A DNA stretch of 64,000 nucleotides from Micromonospora craniellae (GTDB lineage: Bacteria; Actinomycetota; Actinomycetes; Mycobacteriales; Micromonosporaceae). Numbering within the stretch: the first letter of the stretch is position 1; each line of letters starts with the position of its first letter. The notes below the pieces were generated by a model. It was not told where the DNA came from. It saw nothing but the letters and a program-made list of their open reading frames with translations, and did no database searches. This document shows positions 16,625 through 24,785 of the stretch, one piece after another. The DNA lies in assembly GCF_014764405.1 (NCBI RefSeq), contig NZ_CP061725.1:5642001-5706000 (forward strand), read 5' to 3'. The position numbers and the translations under genes are program-made.

Positions 16625-19270
16625 GTGCGTACGGCGGAGATCAAGCGGCGCTTCCTGGCGCACTTCGAGGCCAACGGACACACGGTAGTGCCCTCGGCGC
16701 CGTTGCCCGCGATCTCGGACCCGAACCTGCTGTTCATCAACGCCGGCATGGTGCAGTTCGTCCCGTACTTCCTCGGCCAGCGGGCCGCACCCTACCGGAC
16801 GGCCGTGTCGGTGCAGAAGTGCATCCGGACGCCGGACATCGACGAGGTCGGCAAGACCTCACGGCACGGCACGTTCTTCCAGATGAACGGCAACTTCTCC
16901 TTCGGCGACTACTTCAAGGCCGACGCGATCCGCCTCGCGTGGGACCTGTCGACCACGCCGGTGGAACGGGGCGGTTTCGGGTTGGACCCGGAACGGATCT
17001 GGGCGACGGTCTATCTGGACGACGACGAGGCCCACGACCTGTGGCGCACCACCGGAATGCCGGTCGAGCGGATCGTCCGACGGGGCAAGGCGGACAACTA
17101 CTGGTCGATGGGCATCCCCGGCCCGGCCGGCCCCTGCTCGGAGCTGTACTACGACCGCGGCCCCTCCTACGGCGCAGAGGGCGGTCCCGAGGTCGACGAG
17201 GACCGGTACCTGGAGTTCTGGAACCTCGTGTTCATGCAGTACGAGATCGCCGACGTGGCGTCGAAGACCGACTTCCGCATCGTCGGTGAACTGCCGAACA
17301 AGAACATCGACACCGGGATGGGCCTGGAACGGATCGCCTCGATCCTGCAAGGCGTGGACAACCTCTACGAGATCGACGAGGTACGTCCCATCCTGGCCCG
17401 GGCCGCCGACCTGACCGGCAAGCAGTACGGCGTGCACTCCGGGCCCGCCGCCGCGCAGTCCCACCCCGACGACGTTCGCCTGCGGGTCATCGCCGACCAC
17501 GTCCGCACCTCGCTCATGCTCATCGGGGACGGGGTCACCCCGTCCAACGAAGGCCGCGGCTACGTGCTGCGGCGGATCATGCGCCGCGCCATCCGCGCCA
17601 TGCGACTGCTCGGCTGGCAGGACAAGGCACTGCCCGAACTGCTGCCCGTCGCCCGCGACTGCATGTCCCCGTCGTACCCCGAACTCGCCGCCGACTTCGA
17701 CCGCATCTCCTCGGCCGCCTACGCTGAGGAGGACACCTTCCTCGGCACGCTGCGCGCCGGCACCACCATTCTCGACACCGCGATCGCCGAGACCAAGAAA
17801 GCTGGAAGATCCTCGCTTCCCGGCGACAAGGCGTTCCAACTGCACGACACGTACGGCTTCCCGATCGACCTCACCTTGGAGATCGCCAACGAGCAGGGCC
17901 TGACCGTGGACGCCGACGGATTCCGGGCGCTGATGACCGAGCAGCGCGCCCGCGCCAAGGCCGACGCGAAGGCCCGCAAGACCGGCCACGCCGACCTGTC
18001 GGCCTACCGGGCGGTCCTGGACGCGCATGGACCGACGGACTGGCTGGCCTACGAGACCCTCGACACCGAATCCCGGGTCCTCGCGATCTGGTCCGGCGGC
18101 ACCACCGTCGACACCGCCCAGGCGGGCGGCATCGTCACCGTTGCCCTGGACCGCACCCCGTTCTACGCCGAGAGCGGCGGGCAGGACTCCGACGCGGGCC
18201 TGCTCACCAGCCCGAATCTGCGCGCCGAGATCATCGACGTGCAACGGCCGGTCAAGAATTTGATCGCGCACACCGTCCGGATCCTCGACGGCAGTCTCGC
18301 CGTGGGCGACGCGGTACACGCCGCGGTGGATCCGGAGTGGCGCACCGGGGCGCGGCAGGCCCACTCGGGCACGCACGTCGTGCACGCCGCGCTGCGCCAG
18401 GTCCTCGGCCCGAACGCCTTGCAGTCCGGCTCGTACAACCGGCCCGGCTACCTGCGCCTGGACTTCGCCTGGCGCGGCGGCCTGTCCGAGGCCACCCGCA
18501 GCGAGATCGAGGACGTCGCGAACCTCGCGATCCGCCGCGACCTGCCCGTCGACGTCCGCTACCTGCCACTGGACCAGGCCCGCGCCGAAGGCGCCCTGGC
18601 TCTGTTCGGCGAAACCTACGACGAGACCGTCCGGGTCGTCGAGATCGGCGGCGAATGGTCCCGCGAGTTGTGCGGCGGCACCCACGTCGCGCACTCCGCG
18701 CAGATCGGCTCCCTCGCCCTCACCGGCGAATCCTCGGTCGGCGCAGGACAACGCCGCATCGAAGCGGTCACCGGCATTGAGGCATTTCGCTACCTGGCCC
18801 GCGAACGCGACCTCGTCGGCCAGCTCGCCGCCCAACTCAAAGCCCGGCCCGAGGAACTCCCCGACCGGGTCGCCACCCTGCTCTCGCGCATGAAGCAGAT
18901 CGAACGCGAAGCCAACGACCTCCGTGACCGGATCATGGACCTCGACGCCGACGGGTACGCCGCTCACGCCGTCGACCTCGACGGCGTCGCCTACGTCGGC
19001 GTCACCACCACTGGTGACGGCCGACGCCTCGCCGAGAAGGTCCGCGACCGCCTCGGCCGCCGCCCCGGCGTCGTCGGCATCGTCGCCGGAGCGGGCATCG
19101 TCGTCGCAGTCACCCCTGCCGGCCTGGAAAGAGGACTCTCCGCCGCCGACCTGATCAAGCTCCTGCTCGCCGGTCGTGGCGGCGGTAGCGCCGCACTCGC
19201 CCAGGGTAAAGCCACCGGCGACCCCGCCGACCTGCTGACGCGACTCCGCGACCTCACCGCCACCGCATGA
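16625..19270 (+). CDS. alaS: Alanyl-tRNA synthetase, probably a regulated second copy
   Basis: An 881-residue alanyl-tRNA synthetase that charges tRNA-Ala. Class II catalytic motifs are present (FINAGMVQFVPYFLG, then RHGTFFQMNGNFSFGDYFK and GMGLERIASILQ). The editing domain keeps its zinc ligands H580 and H584 (HSGTHVVH) and C683 and H687 (CGGTHVAH). The C-terminal DHHA1-type domain (VVGIVAGAGIVVAVTP) is complete, so the enzyme should be functional. The GTG at 16625 follows AAGGGGG; the frame open to 16595 would run through the Fur-type box. The housekeeping actinobacterial alaS normally precedes ruvX/mltG-type genes, absent here. The gene overlaps small protein B by 4 bp. Fur-type control of a tRNA synthetase is unusual. 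Confidence 0.93.
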   Translation: MRTAEIKRRFLAHFEANGHTVVPSAPLPAISDPNLLFINAGMVQFVPYFLGQRAAPYRTAVSVQKCIRTPDIDEVGKTSRHGTFFQMNGNFSFGDYFKADAIRLAWDLSTTPVERGGFGLDPERIWATVYLDDDEAHDLWRTTGMPVERIVRRGKADNYWSMGIPGPAGPCSELYYDRGPSYGAEGGPEVDEDRYLEFWNLVFMQYEIADVASKTDFRIVGELPNKNIDTGMGLERIASILQGVDNLYEIDEVRPILARAADLTGKQYGVHSGPAAAQSHPDDVRLRVIADHVRTSLMLIGDGVTPSNEGRGYVLRRIMRRAIRAMRLLGWQDKALPELLPVARDCMSPSYPELAADFDRISSAAYAEEDTFLGTLRAGTTILDTAIAETKKAGRSSLPGDKAFQLHDTYGFPIDLTLEIANEQGLTVDADGFRALMTEQRARAKADAKARKTGHADLSAYRAVLDAHGPTDWLAYETLDTESRVLAIWSGGTTVDTAQAGGIVTVALDRTPFYAESGGQDSDAGLLTSPNLRAEIIDVQRPVKNLIAHTVRILDGSLAVGDAVHAAVDPEWRTGARQAHSGTHVVHAALRQVLGPNALQSGSYNRPGYLRLDFAWRGGLSEATRSEIEDVANLAIRRDLPVDVRYLPLDQARAEGALALFGETYDETVRVVEIGGEWSRELCGGTHVAHSAQIGSLALTGESSVGAGQRRIEAVTGIEAFRYLARERDLVGQLAAQLKARPEELPDRVATLLSRMKQIEREANDLRDRIMDLDADGYAAHAVDLDGVAYVGVTTTGDGRRLAEKVRDRLGRRPGVVGIVAGAGIVVAVTPAGLERGLSAADLIKLLLAGRGGGSAALAQGKATGDPADLLTRLRDLTATA

Positions 19271-19521
19271 CCTCCCACCCGGCCGATTTGCTGGCCGGCA
19301 TGCAGCACGCCGTCGGGATCATCGCGGCCCGCCACCGCGGTGACCTCGACGGCGCCCACGCCCTCGCCGAGGCGTTCACCGACGACGCGCAACGCGCCCA
19401 CGCGTTCCTCCTGCTCACCGAACTCGCCCTCACCATCGTCGCCGACAGCACCGACACCGACCTCCAGATCGTGGTGCGCGACATCTCTCTCCGCATCGCC
19501 GCACTGGCCGCCGCCGACTGA
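19267..19521 (+). CDS. Small helical protein B, unknown function (paralogue of 16163-16423)
   Basis: An 84-residue protein whose ATG overlaps the alaS stop (ATGA), which implies translational coupling with the synthetase. It is predicted all-helical, with no cysteine, signal or membrane segment. The motif AARHRGDLDGAHALAEAF and the later hydrophobic FLLLTELALTIV match small protein A behind sod. I know no named family for it. Being coupled to a synthetase and, as a paralogue, to a superoxide dismutase argues against a role specific to either enzyme and for a shared stress or regulatory role. It is the end of the alaS operon. Confidence 0.88.
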   Translation: MTSHPADLLAGMQHAVGIIAARHRGDLDGAHALAEAFTDDAQRAHAFLLLTELALTIVADSTDTDLQIVVRDISLRIAALAAAD

Positions 19522-19591
19522 CCCGCCAGCGGAGTACGACGCCCGCGTTCGACGTAACTCGGTGACGCCGGAAGGTGTCGAGTTCTGGAGG

Positions 19592-20005
19592 TCAGCGCAG
19601 TGCGAGCAGGCGTATTCCGGTGCGGATCAGGACTACTGCGCCGCCGGTGGCCATGACCATGCCGATGCCGGGCATCAGTTGGCCCCAGGCGCCGGTGCTG
19701 GCGCTGAGGTTGATGAGGCGGGTGGCTTGCCAGCCGACGATGAGGGCCACGGTCACCCCTGGGATCAGGCTGTGTGCGATGGCCGCCCTGCGGTAGGGCA
19801 GTAGGGCGCCGGCGATGGCGAGGAAGGCCACGCTGAGCGTCCACAGACCGGGCCCGGCCGCGCCGTTGATCGAGCCGAATGGCGTGATGACCCAGGGCAG
19901 CACCGAGCCGACCAGTACGAGCAGGCCACCGACTGTCATGCCGAGGCTGCCGGCGTGGAGGATGCGACGGCGGACCGGTGTGGCGGGGGATGCGGTGTCT
20001 GCCAT
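19592..20005 (-). CDS. Small four-helix membrane protein, unknown function
   Basis: A 137-residue protein with four hydrophobic segments: SLGMTVGGLLVLVGSVLPWV, LWTLSVAFLAIAGALLPY, AHSLIPGVTVALIVGW and GIGMVMATGGAVVLI. The short loops and the LPWV motif recall small actinobacterial membrane proteins of unknown role. The frame opens to 20149, but those residues are arginine- and cysteine-rich and not membrane-protein-like, so I placed the start at the ATG at 20005. GGAG touches the start codon, an awkward spacing, so the start is not certain. It converges on the alaS operon. Confidence 0.7.
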   Translation of the reverse strand: MADTASPATPVRRRILHAGSLGMTVGGLLVLVGSVLPWVITPFGSINGAAGPGLWTLSVAFLAIAGALLPYRRAAIAHSLIPGVTVALIVGWQATRLINLSASTGAWGQLMPGIGMVMATGGAVVLIRTGIRLLALR

Positions 20006-20389
20006 CTCCGGATGGTAGGTGCCGGGCAGCGGCTGACCGATCGGTGATCGGTGAGCGGTCGTGCTGCGTCGGTGGACGGTCGGTCGGCGGCACGAACAGC
20101 GGCAAACTGGACGGCAATCGCCGTTCCTGGCGACCGTTCGACCGCTCATCGATCGGCGGGGACCGTTTACCGATTCGTAGGCGCACCCCGCAGATCAACT
20201 ATTGCCCGGTTCGGGCAGGTCACGTTCGCTGTCTCAAACCTAAGGGTGTGATCGACCGCACATCCCGTCGGGCGGGATTGCCGCCGGGAGTGCGGATCGG
20301 GCCGCGGCGCCGCCACCACACGACCTTCCGGTCGACGTGTCGCAGCCCCTCGCCGGAGCCGGTTCCGTACCGACTAGGAGGCACCACAC
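20006..20389. other. Intergenic region upstream of the symporter operon; no gene seen
   Basis: A gap of 384 bp between the divergent membrane-protein gene and the DUF4212 gene. It should contain both promoters. Coding-like frames here are arginine-rich shadows. An AGGAGG ribosome site at 20376-20381 serves the DUF4212 start. I see no riboswitch or clear operator. Confidence 0.5.
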
Positions 20390-20743
20390 ATGACCGAGGT
20401 AACCCCCGACAAGAAAGACGGTGGCGGTGAATCGCCCCCGTCGTCACCACCCCCGGCGTCGCCGCCGGACAACGGCTGGCGCAAGGAGTACTGGAGCCGG
20501 AACCTGCGGCTCATGATCATCTTGTTGGCCATCTGGTTCATCGTCTCGTTCGGCTTCGGCGTTCTGCTGGTCGAACCCTTGAACGAGATCGTCATCGCCG
20601 GCTTCCCGCTCGGCTTCTGGTTCGCCCAACAAGGGTCGATCTACGTCTTCGTGATCCTGATCCTGGTGTACGCGAAGATGATGGACCGTCTCGACAGCCA
20701 GTTCGGTGTCGACGAGCAGGAGACCGAGGGGGCGGCGTCGTGA
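20390..20743 (+). CDS. DUF4212 small subunit of a sodium/solute symporter
   Basis: A 117-residue protein with a proline/serine-rich N-terminal tail and two membrane helices (LRLMIILLAIWFIVSFGFGV and GSIYVFVILILVYAKMM). The conserved W-R-K-E-Y-W-S-R-N-L-R stretch before helix 1 and the FPLGFWFAQQGSI motif are the DUF4212 signature. These proteins are almost always encoded immediately before a symporter of the VC_2705 type, as here, and are thought to be its small subunit. AGGAGG lies 8 bp before the ATG. The stop overlaps the GTG of the symporter gene. Confidence 0.93.
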   Translation: MTEVTPDKKDGGGESPPSSPPPASPPDNGWRKEYWSRNLRLMIILLAIWFIVSFGFGVLLVEPLNEIVIAGFPLGFWFAQQGSIYVFVILILVYAKMMDRLDSQFGVDEQETEGAAS

Positions 20744-22425
20744 GCCAGATCCAGCTCTGGACCCTCCTCTTCATCGGCGCCTCGTTCGCCGTCTACCTCT
20801 CCATTGCCTGGCGCAGCCGGGTGAAGGAGACCGCCGGCTTCTACGTGGCCGGTCAGGGCATCCCCACCATCGCCAACGGTGCCGCAGTCGCCGCCGACTG
20901 GATGTCCGCGGCCTCGTTCATCTCGATGGCCGGCCTGATCGCCTTCCTCGGCTCGGACGGCTCCATCTACCTGATGGGCTGGACCGGCGGTTACGTGCTG
21001 CTGGCCCTGCTGATCGCGCCCTACCTCCGAAAGTGGGGCAAGTTCACGGTCCCCGAGTTCGTCGGTGACCGGTACTCGGAACTGGTCCGCACCGTCGCCG
21101 CCGTCGCCGCCGTCATCATCTCCTTCACCTACGTGGTCGGGCAGATGCGTGGTGGCGGCATCGTGTTCAGCCGCTTCCTCGGCCTCGACGTCACCGGCGG
21201 CGTCGTCGTCGCCGCGGTGATCATCGGCCTGTACGCGGTGCTCGGCGGCATGAAGGGCATCACCTGGACCCAGGTGGCCCAGTACTCGGTGCTGATCGTC
21301 GCCTACCTGATCCCTGCGGTGGCGGTGGCCCAGCAGATGACCGGCATCCCGATCCCGCAGGTGTCCTTCGGGCAGATCCTCGACGAGCTCAACGCGATCA
21401 GCCTCGAACTGGGGATGGCCCAGTTCACCGACGCGTTCGCGGCCCGACCGCAGATCGACGTGTTTCTGGTGACCATGTCGTTGATGATCGGCACCGCCGG
21501 TCTGCCGCACGTGATCGTTCGCTTCTACACCACGAAGAGCGTGCGCGGTGCCCGCTACTCGGCGTTCTGGGCGCTGCTGTTCATCGCCCTGCTCTACACC
21601 ACGGCTCCGGCGGTGGGCGCGTTCACCAAGCTGAACCTGTTGCAGGGCGTCAACGGCGCATCAACCGACGCGTTGCCCGCCTGGGTCGACAACTGGGCCG
21701 CGACCGGCCTGGTCACCGTCGGGGACGGCGTGACGACGATCGGATCGGTCAGCAACAACCCTGCCTCCGGCGCGGATCTGATCGTCAACAACGACATTCT
21801 GGTGTTGGCCAGTCCGGAGATCGCCGGTCTGCCGGCGCCGATCGTGGGCCTGGTCGCCGCCGGTGGCCTGGCCGCCGCGATGTCCACCGCCGCCGGACTG
21901 CTGCTGGTCATCTCCTCGTCCTTCTCGCACGACCTGTACTTCCGCCGGGTCAAGCGGGACTCGACCGACAAGCAGCGGCTGCTGGCCGGGCGGATCGCAA
22001 TGGGTCTGGCGGTGCTGATCTCGATCTACGCCGGCATCAACCCGCCCGCGTTCGTGGCCCAGGTGGTGGCGTTCGCCTTCGGTTTGGCGGCGGCGAGCTT
22101 CTTCCCGGTGATCGTGCTCGGCATCTTCTGGAAGAGATGCAACTCGGCGGGCGCGGCGGCCGGCATGATCACCGGCATGGTGTTCACCGCCACCTACATG
22201 ATCTACACATTGCCGGTGTTCGGCACCGAAGCCAACCCGCACATCCTCGACATCAGCCCGGAGGGTATCGGCGCCATCGGCGCCATCGTCAACTTCATCG
22301 TGACGATCGTGGTATCGAAGATGACCGCCCCGCCACGGGACGAGATCGCCGAGATGGTGGAGAACATCCGCTACCCGTCCGAGCGTCGCGCCGTGGCTGC
22401 CGCCAGCACCACCGAAAACTCCTGA
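20740..22425 (+). CDS. Sodium:solute symporter (SSS family, VC_2705/acetate-permease type)
   Basis: A 561-residue membrane protein with 13 or so helices of the sodium:solute symporter family. Typical features are FYVAGQGIPTIANGAAVAADWMSAASFISMAG near residues 30-60, the LGGMKGITWTQVAQY motif and the LAAAMSTAAGLLLVISSSFSHD segment. The DUF4212 partner puts it in the VC_2705 group, related to ActP-type acetate/monocarboxylate permeases; the substrate is probably a short organic acid, but this is inferred. Start GTG overlaps the DUF4212 stop. A long hairpin follows. Confidence 0.92.
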   Translation: MSQIQLWTLLFIGASFAVYLSIAWRSRVKETAGFYVAGQGIPTIANGAAVAADWMSAASFISMAGLIAFLGSDGSIYLMGWTGGYVLLALLIAPYLRKWGKFTVPEFVGDRYSELVRTVAAVAAVIISFTYVVGQMRGGGIVFSRFLGLDVTGGVVVAAVIIGLYAVLGGMKGITWTQVAQYSVLIVAYLIPAVAVAQQMTGIPIPQVSFGQILDELNAISLELGMAQFTDAFAARPQIDVFLVTMSLMIGTAGLPHVIVRFYTTKSVRGARYSAFWALLFIALLYTTAPAVGAFTKLNLLQGVNGASTDALPAWVDNWAATGLVTVGDGVTTIGSVSNNPASGADLIVNNDILVLASPEIAGLPAPIVGLVAAGGLAAAMSTAAGLLLVISSSFSHDLYFRRVKRDSTDKQRLLAGRIAMGLAVLISIYAGINPPAFVAQVVAFAFGLAAASFFPVIVLGIFWKRCNSAGAAAGMITGMVFTATYMIYTLPVFGTEANPHILDISPEGIGAIGAIVNFIVTIVVSKMTAPPRDEIAEMVENIRYPSERRAVAAASTTENS

Positions 22426-22452
22426 CCCGAACCGTCCGCATCCGAACCACAC

Positions 22453-22493
22453 CGGTCGCCGGCCCCGCACCATGACGGTGGGGCCGGCGACCG
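22453..22493 (+). terminator. Hairpin terminator after the symporter gene
   Basis: CGGTCGCCGGCCCC at 22453-22466 pairs perfectly with GGGGCCGGCGACCG at 22480-22493 around a 13-base loop; TTGT follows. It lies 27 bp after the symporter stop and also faces the converging ABC permease gene, so it may work in both directions. Confidence 0.8.
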
Positions 22494-22531
22494 TTGTCGC
22501 TCCGGCCCGGCCACCCGGTCCACGACTCGGG

Positions 22532-23296
22532 TCAGCGATTGAGTTGGAGCCGTGCCCAGGCGGTGATGGTCAGTGCCGCGGAGATCGCCGGTACGACGGT
22601 GACGAGGGCGAGTTGTGCAGGGCTGACGGCGTCGGGTTGCAGCGCCCACAGGGCGGGTGCGGCGATGGGGAACCACGCTCCGGCGCCGGCGATGGCCGTG
22701 ACCTGTGCAGCGACGATCAGGCCGATGGTGGTGGCGATGCCGGGCAGAAGTCCTCGTCCGAGTGTTGCCGCCCAGGCGGCCGGGGCGGCGATGAGGGCCG
22801 ACGAGACGGTGAGCACGAGTTGTCGGCCGAGAGCCGCGCTGACGTCGCTGTTCCACGCGCCCAGGCCGAGAAGCGTCCCGGTCAGCGCTGTGGCAGCGGT
22901 CAGTGCGATGGCCGACAGTGCCGCCCAGAGCAGGTGCGACAGCAGCTTGGCCGCGACGAGGACCGGTCGGGAGACGGGCTGCGCGAACAGTCCGGTGATG
23001 GTGGCGTCGCTGAATTCGCGGCCGACGAGCCAGCTCAGAGCGACACCGAAGGCGAGTAGGCCGCCGGCGGCGGTGATCTGGGCGGCGACGCCGGTCAGCA
23101 GTGCCCACCCGGTGGCGTCGGCCAGTGGACCGAGCTGCACGATGACCTGGTCGTTTCCGCTGCGGGCGGCGTGAGTGAGCGCGGTGGTCAGGATGGTGAT
23201 GCCGACGACGAGCAGGACGGTGGTGGTGCGGATGACCCGGGAGGCCGTCAGTTTGTGGAGTTCGACGTCGAGCGCGGCGGTCAGGGCGGGAGTCAT
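22532..23296 (-). CDS. ABC transporter permease (ABC-2 type)
   Basis: A 254-residue membrane protein with six predicted helices, starting with the cytoplasmic stretch ALDVELHKLTASRVIRTTTV typical of ABC-2 permeases that follow TetR/ATPase pairs. Conserved features include GREFSDATITGLFAQPVSR, a family motif near helix 2. Its ATG overlaps the ATPase stop (ATGA). With the ATPase it should form an exporter for a small hydrophobic compound; the substrate is unknown. Confidence 0.9.
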   Translation of the reverse strand: MTPALTAALDVELHKLTASRVIRTTTVLLVVGITILTTALTHAARSGNDQVIVQLGPLADATGWALLTGVAAQITAAGGLLAFGVALSWLVGREFSDATITGLFAQPVSRPVLVAAKLLSHLLWAALSAIALTAATALTGTLLGLGAWNSDVSAALGRQLVLTVSSALIAAPAAWAATLGRGLLPGIATTIGLIVAAQVTAIAGAGAWFPIAAPALWALQPDAVSPAQLALVTVVPAISAALTITAWARLQLNR

Positions 23297-24018
23297 CGTG
23301 GACGGTCCTGTTCGTGCTGGTAGACGAGGGCGAAGAAGGTGCGTTCGAGGTCGGCGGTGTCGGGGTCGAGGGTGCCGATCAGCCGGCCGCGGTTGACGAC
23401 TGAGATGCGGTGGGCGATGCGGGCCACCTCGTCGAGGTGGTGGCTGGAGACCAGGATGCCGGCGCCGGCATCGGCCCGTCGGGACAGGACGGTGCGCAGC
23501 AGGATCACCCCGGCCGGGTCGAGGGCGTTGGTGGGCTCGTCGAGCACGATCAGGTCCGGGTGGTGCTGTGTCGCCGCAGCGAGGCCGAGGCGTTGCCGGT
23601 TGCCTTGCGACAGCCGTCGGGCGCTGACTGTGGCGTACCGGGTCAGGTCGAGTTCGGTCATGGCGTGTTCGGCCAGGCTGGCGGCTCGTGCGGCGGGTAT
23701 GCGGCGGAGGCGTGCGGCGAGCCGCAGGTTGGTCCGGACGTCGAGTTCGGGGTAGGCGAAGGGTTGTTCGACGAGATGGCCGACTCGGGCCCAGTCGTCG
23801 GCACCGAGGTGGGCCAGGCGGCGGCCGTCGATCTGGCAGGCGCCACCGGTGGGGTGCAGCATGCCGAGGATCAGCCGCATGAGGGTCGTCTTGCCGGCGC
23901 CGTTGAGACCGACGAGGGCGTGGATCTCACCGGGGCGCACGGTGAGGTCGATGCCGAACACCCCCGCGCCGTCACCGAAGTCGCGGGCCAGGTCGGTGGT
24001 GGTGAGCCGTTCAGTCAT
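23293..24018 (-). CDS. ABC transporter ATP-binding protein
   Basis: A 241-residue ABC ATPase, counted from the ATG at 24018, which overlaps the end of the tetR gene in ATGACTGA. Walker A (GLNGAGKTT), the signature (RLSQGNRQRLGLA) and Walker B (LIVLDEPTNALDP) followed by the SSHHLDEV switch are all intact. It energises the adjacent ABC-2 permease. The three-gene order tetR-ATPase-permease with overlaps at both junctions shows one operon under TetR control. Confidence 0.93.
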   Translation of the reverse strand: MTERLTTTDLARDFGDGAGVFGIDLTVRPGEIHALVGLNGAGKTTLMRLILGMLHPTGGACQIDGRRLAHLGADDWARVGHLVEQPFAYPELDVRTNLRLAARLRRIPAARAASLAEHAMTELDLTRYATVSARRLSQGNRQRLGLAAATQHHPDLIVLDEPTNALDPAGVILLRTVLSRRADAGAGILVSSHHLDEVARIAHRISVVNRGRLIGTLDPDTADLERTFFALVYQHEQDRPR

Positions 24019-24586
24019 GGCGAGCGCCTTCAAGGGTGTCCAGGGCGACGCTGATGGCGTCGGTGAGGCTGGTGGGCGGCGCGGCCGTCGCCCATTCCAG
24101 GAGAGCGCAGGTCAGTGCCGCGAGAGCGACGGCGGCGGCGACCCGGGCGGGTAGCGTCGGGACGCCTTCGGCGATGAGTCGGTCGGCTATGGCCGTCTCA
24201 GTGGCCCCGGTGGTGCGGGTCATGCCGGCGCGCAGGGCCGGGGTGCGGGCCACGATGCGGATGCGGCGTCGCGTGGTCTCGTCCTCCAGGTCGTCCATGT
24301 CGGCCAGCGCGGCGTGCAGACCGCGCGTGACCCGGTGCAGCGGTGGCAGTGTGTCCGGTTGGCCGGCCACTGCCTCGGCGATCAGGGGGTCGTACGAGTC
24401 GTCGAGGACGACCATCTCCTTGCTGGCGAAGTAGCGGAAGAACGTCATCTCCGAGACCTGGGCGCGGGTGGCGATCTGGGCGACTGTGGTGCCCTCGAAT
24501 CCCTGTTGTTCGAAGAGGTCGAGGGCGTGGCCGACCAGACGATGGCGGGTGTCGGCCCGTTTGCCGTGCAGCGGTGGATGCCTCAC
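24011..24586 (-). CDS. TetR-family transcriptional regulator
   Basis: A 191-residue TetR regulator. The N-terminal HTH is clear: LVGHALDLFEQQGFEGTTVAQIATRAQVSEMTFFRYFASKEMVVL. The C-terminal helical domain presumably binds the exporter's substrate. Start GTG is 7 bp from a perfect 19-base palindrome that should be its operator, so it represses itself and the downstream exporter genes, with which it overlaps by 8 bp. Confidence 0.93.
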   Translation of the reverse strand: MRHPPLHGKRADTRHRLVGHALDLFEQQGFEGTTVAQIATRAQVSEMTFFRYFASKEMVVLDDSYDPLIAEAVAGQPDTLPPLHRVTRGLHAALADMDDLEDETTRRRIRIVARTPALRAGMTRTTGATETAIADRLIAEGVPTLPARVAAAVALAALTCALLEWATAAPPTSLTDAISVALDTLEGARHD

Positions 24587-24592
24587 CAGTCA

Positions 24593-24611
24593 AATGTTAG
24601 TCACTAACATT
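24593..24611. promoter_or_regulatory. TetR operator palindrome
   Basis: AATGTTAGTCACTAACATT: two perfect 9-base arms around a central C, 7 bp before the tetR start. The low GC content stands out from the surroundings and the symmetry is complete, so I take it as the TetR binding site. Confidence 0.9.
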
Positions 24612-24785
24612 CGTCGAATCCAGGCCGCGGTGGACGCCGGAACCGCGACTGTCAGGTGGAGTGATCACGGCGGCGCGGGGAAACCTGGGCGGGCGTGTCC
24701 GTCGGCGATCGGCCCCGACGGGCATCACGCCCGACGGAGGCTGCTCGCCGCCCGGCCCGGGGTTCGGGAGCCGGCGAGCGTAGGT

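Noticed and set aside
16859..18967. A 702-residue minus-strand frame inside alaS
   Set aside because: It is fully antisense to a well-supported synthetase gene and shows no domain.
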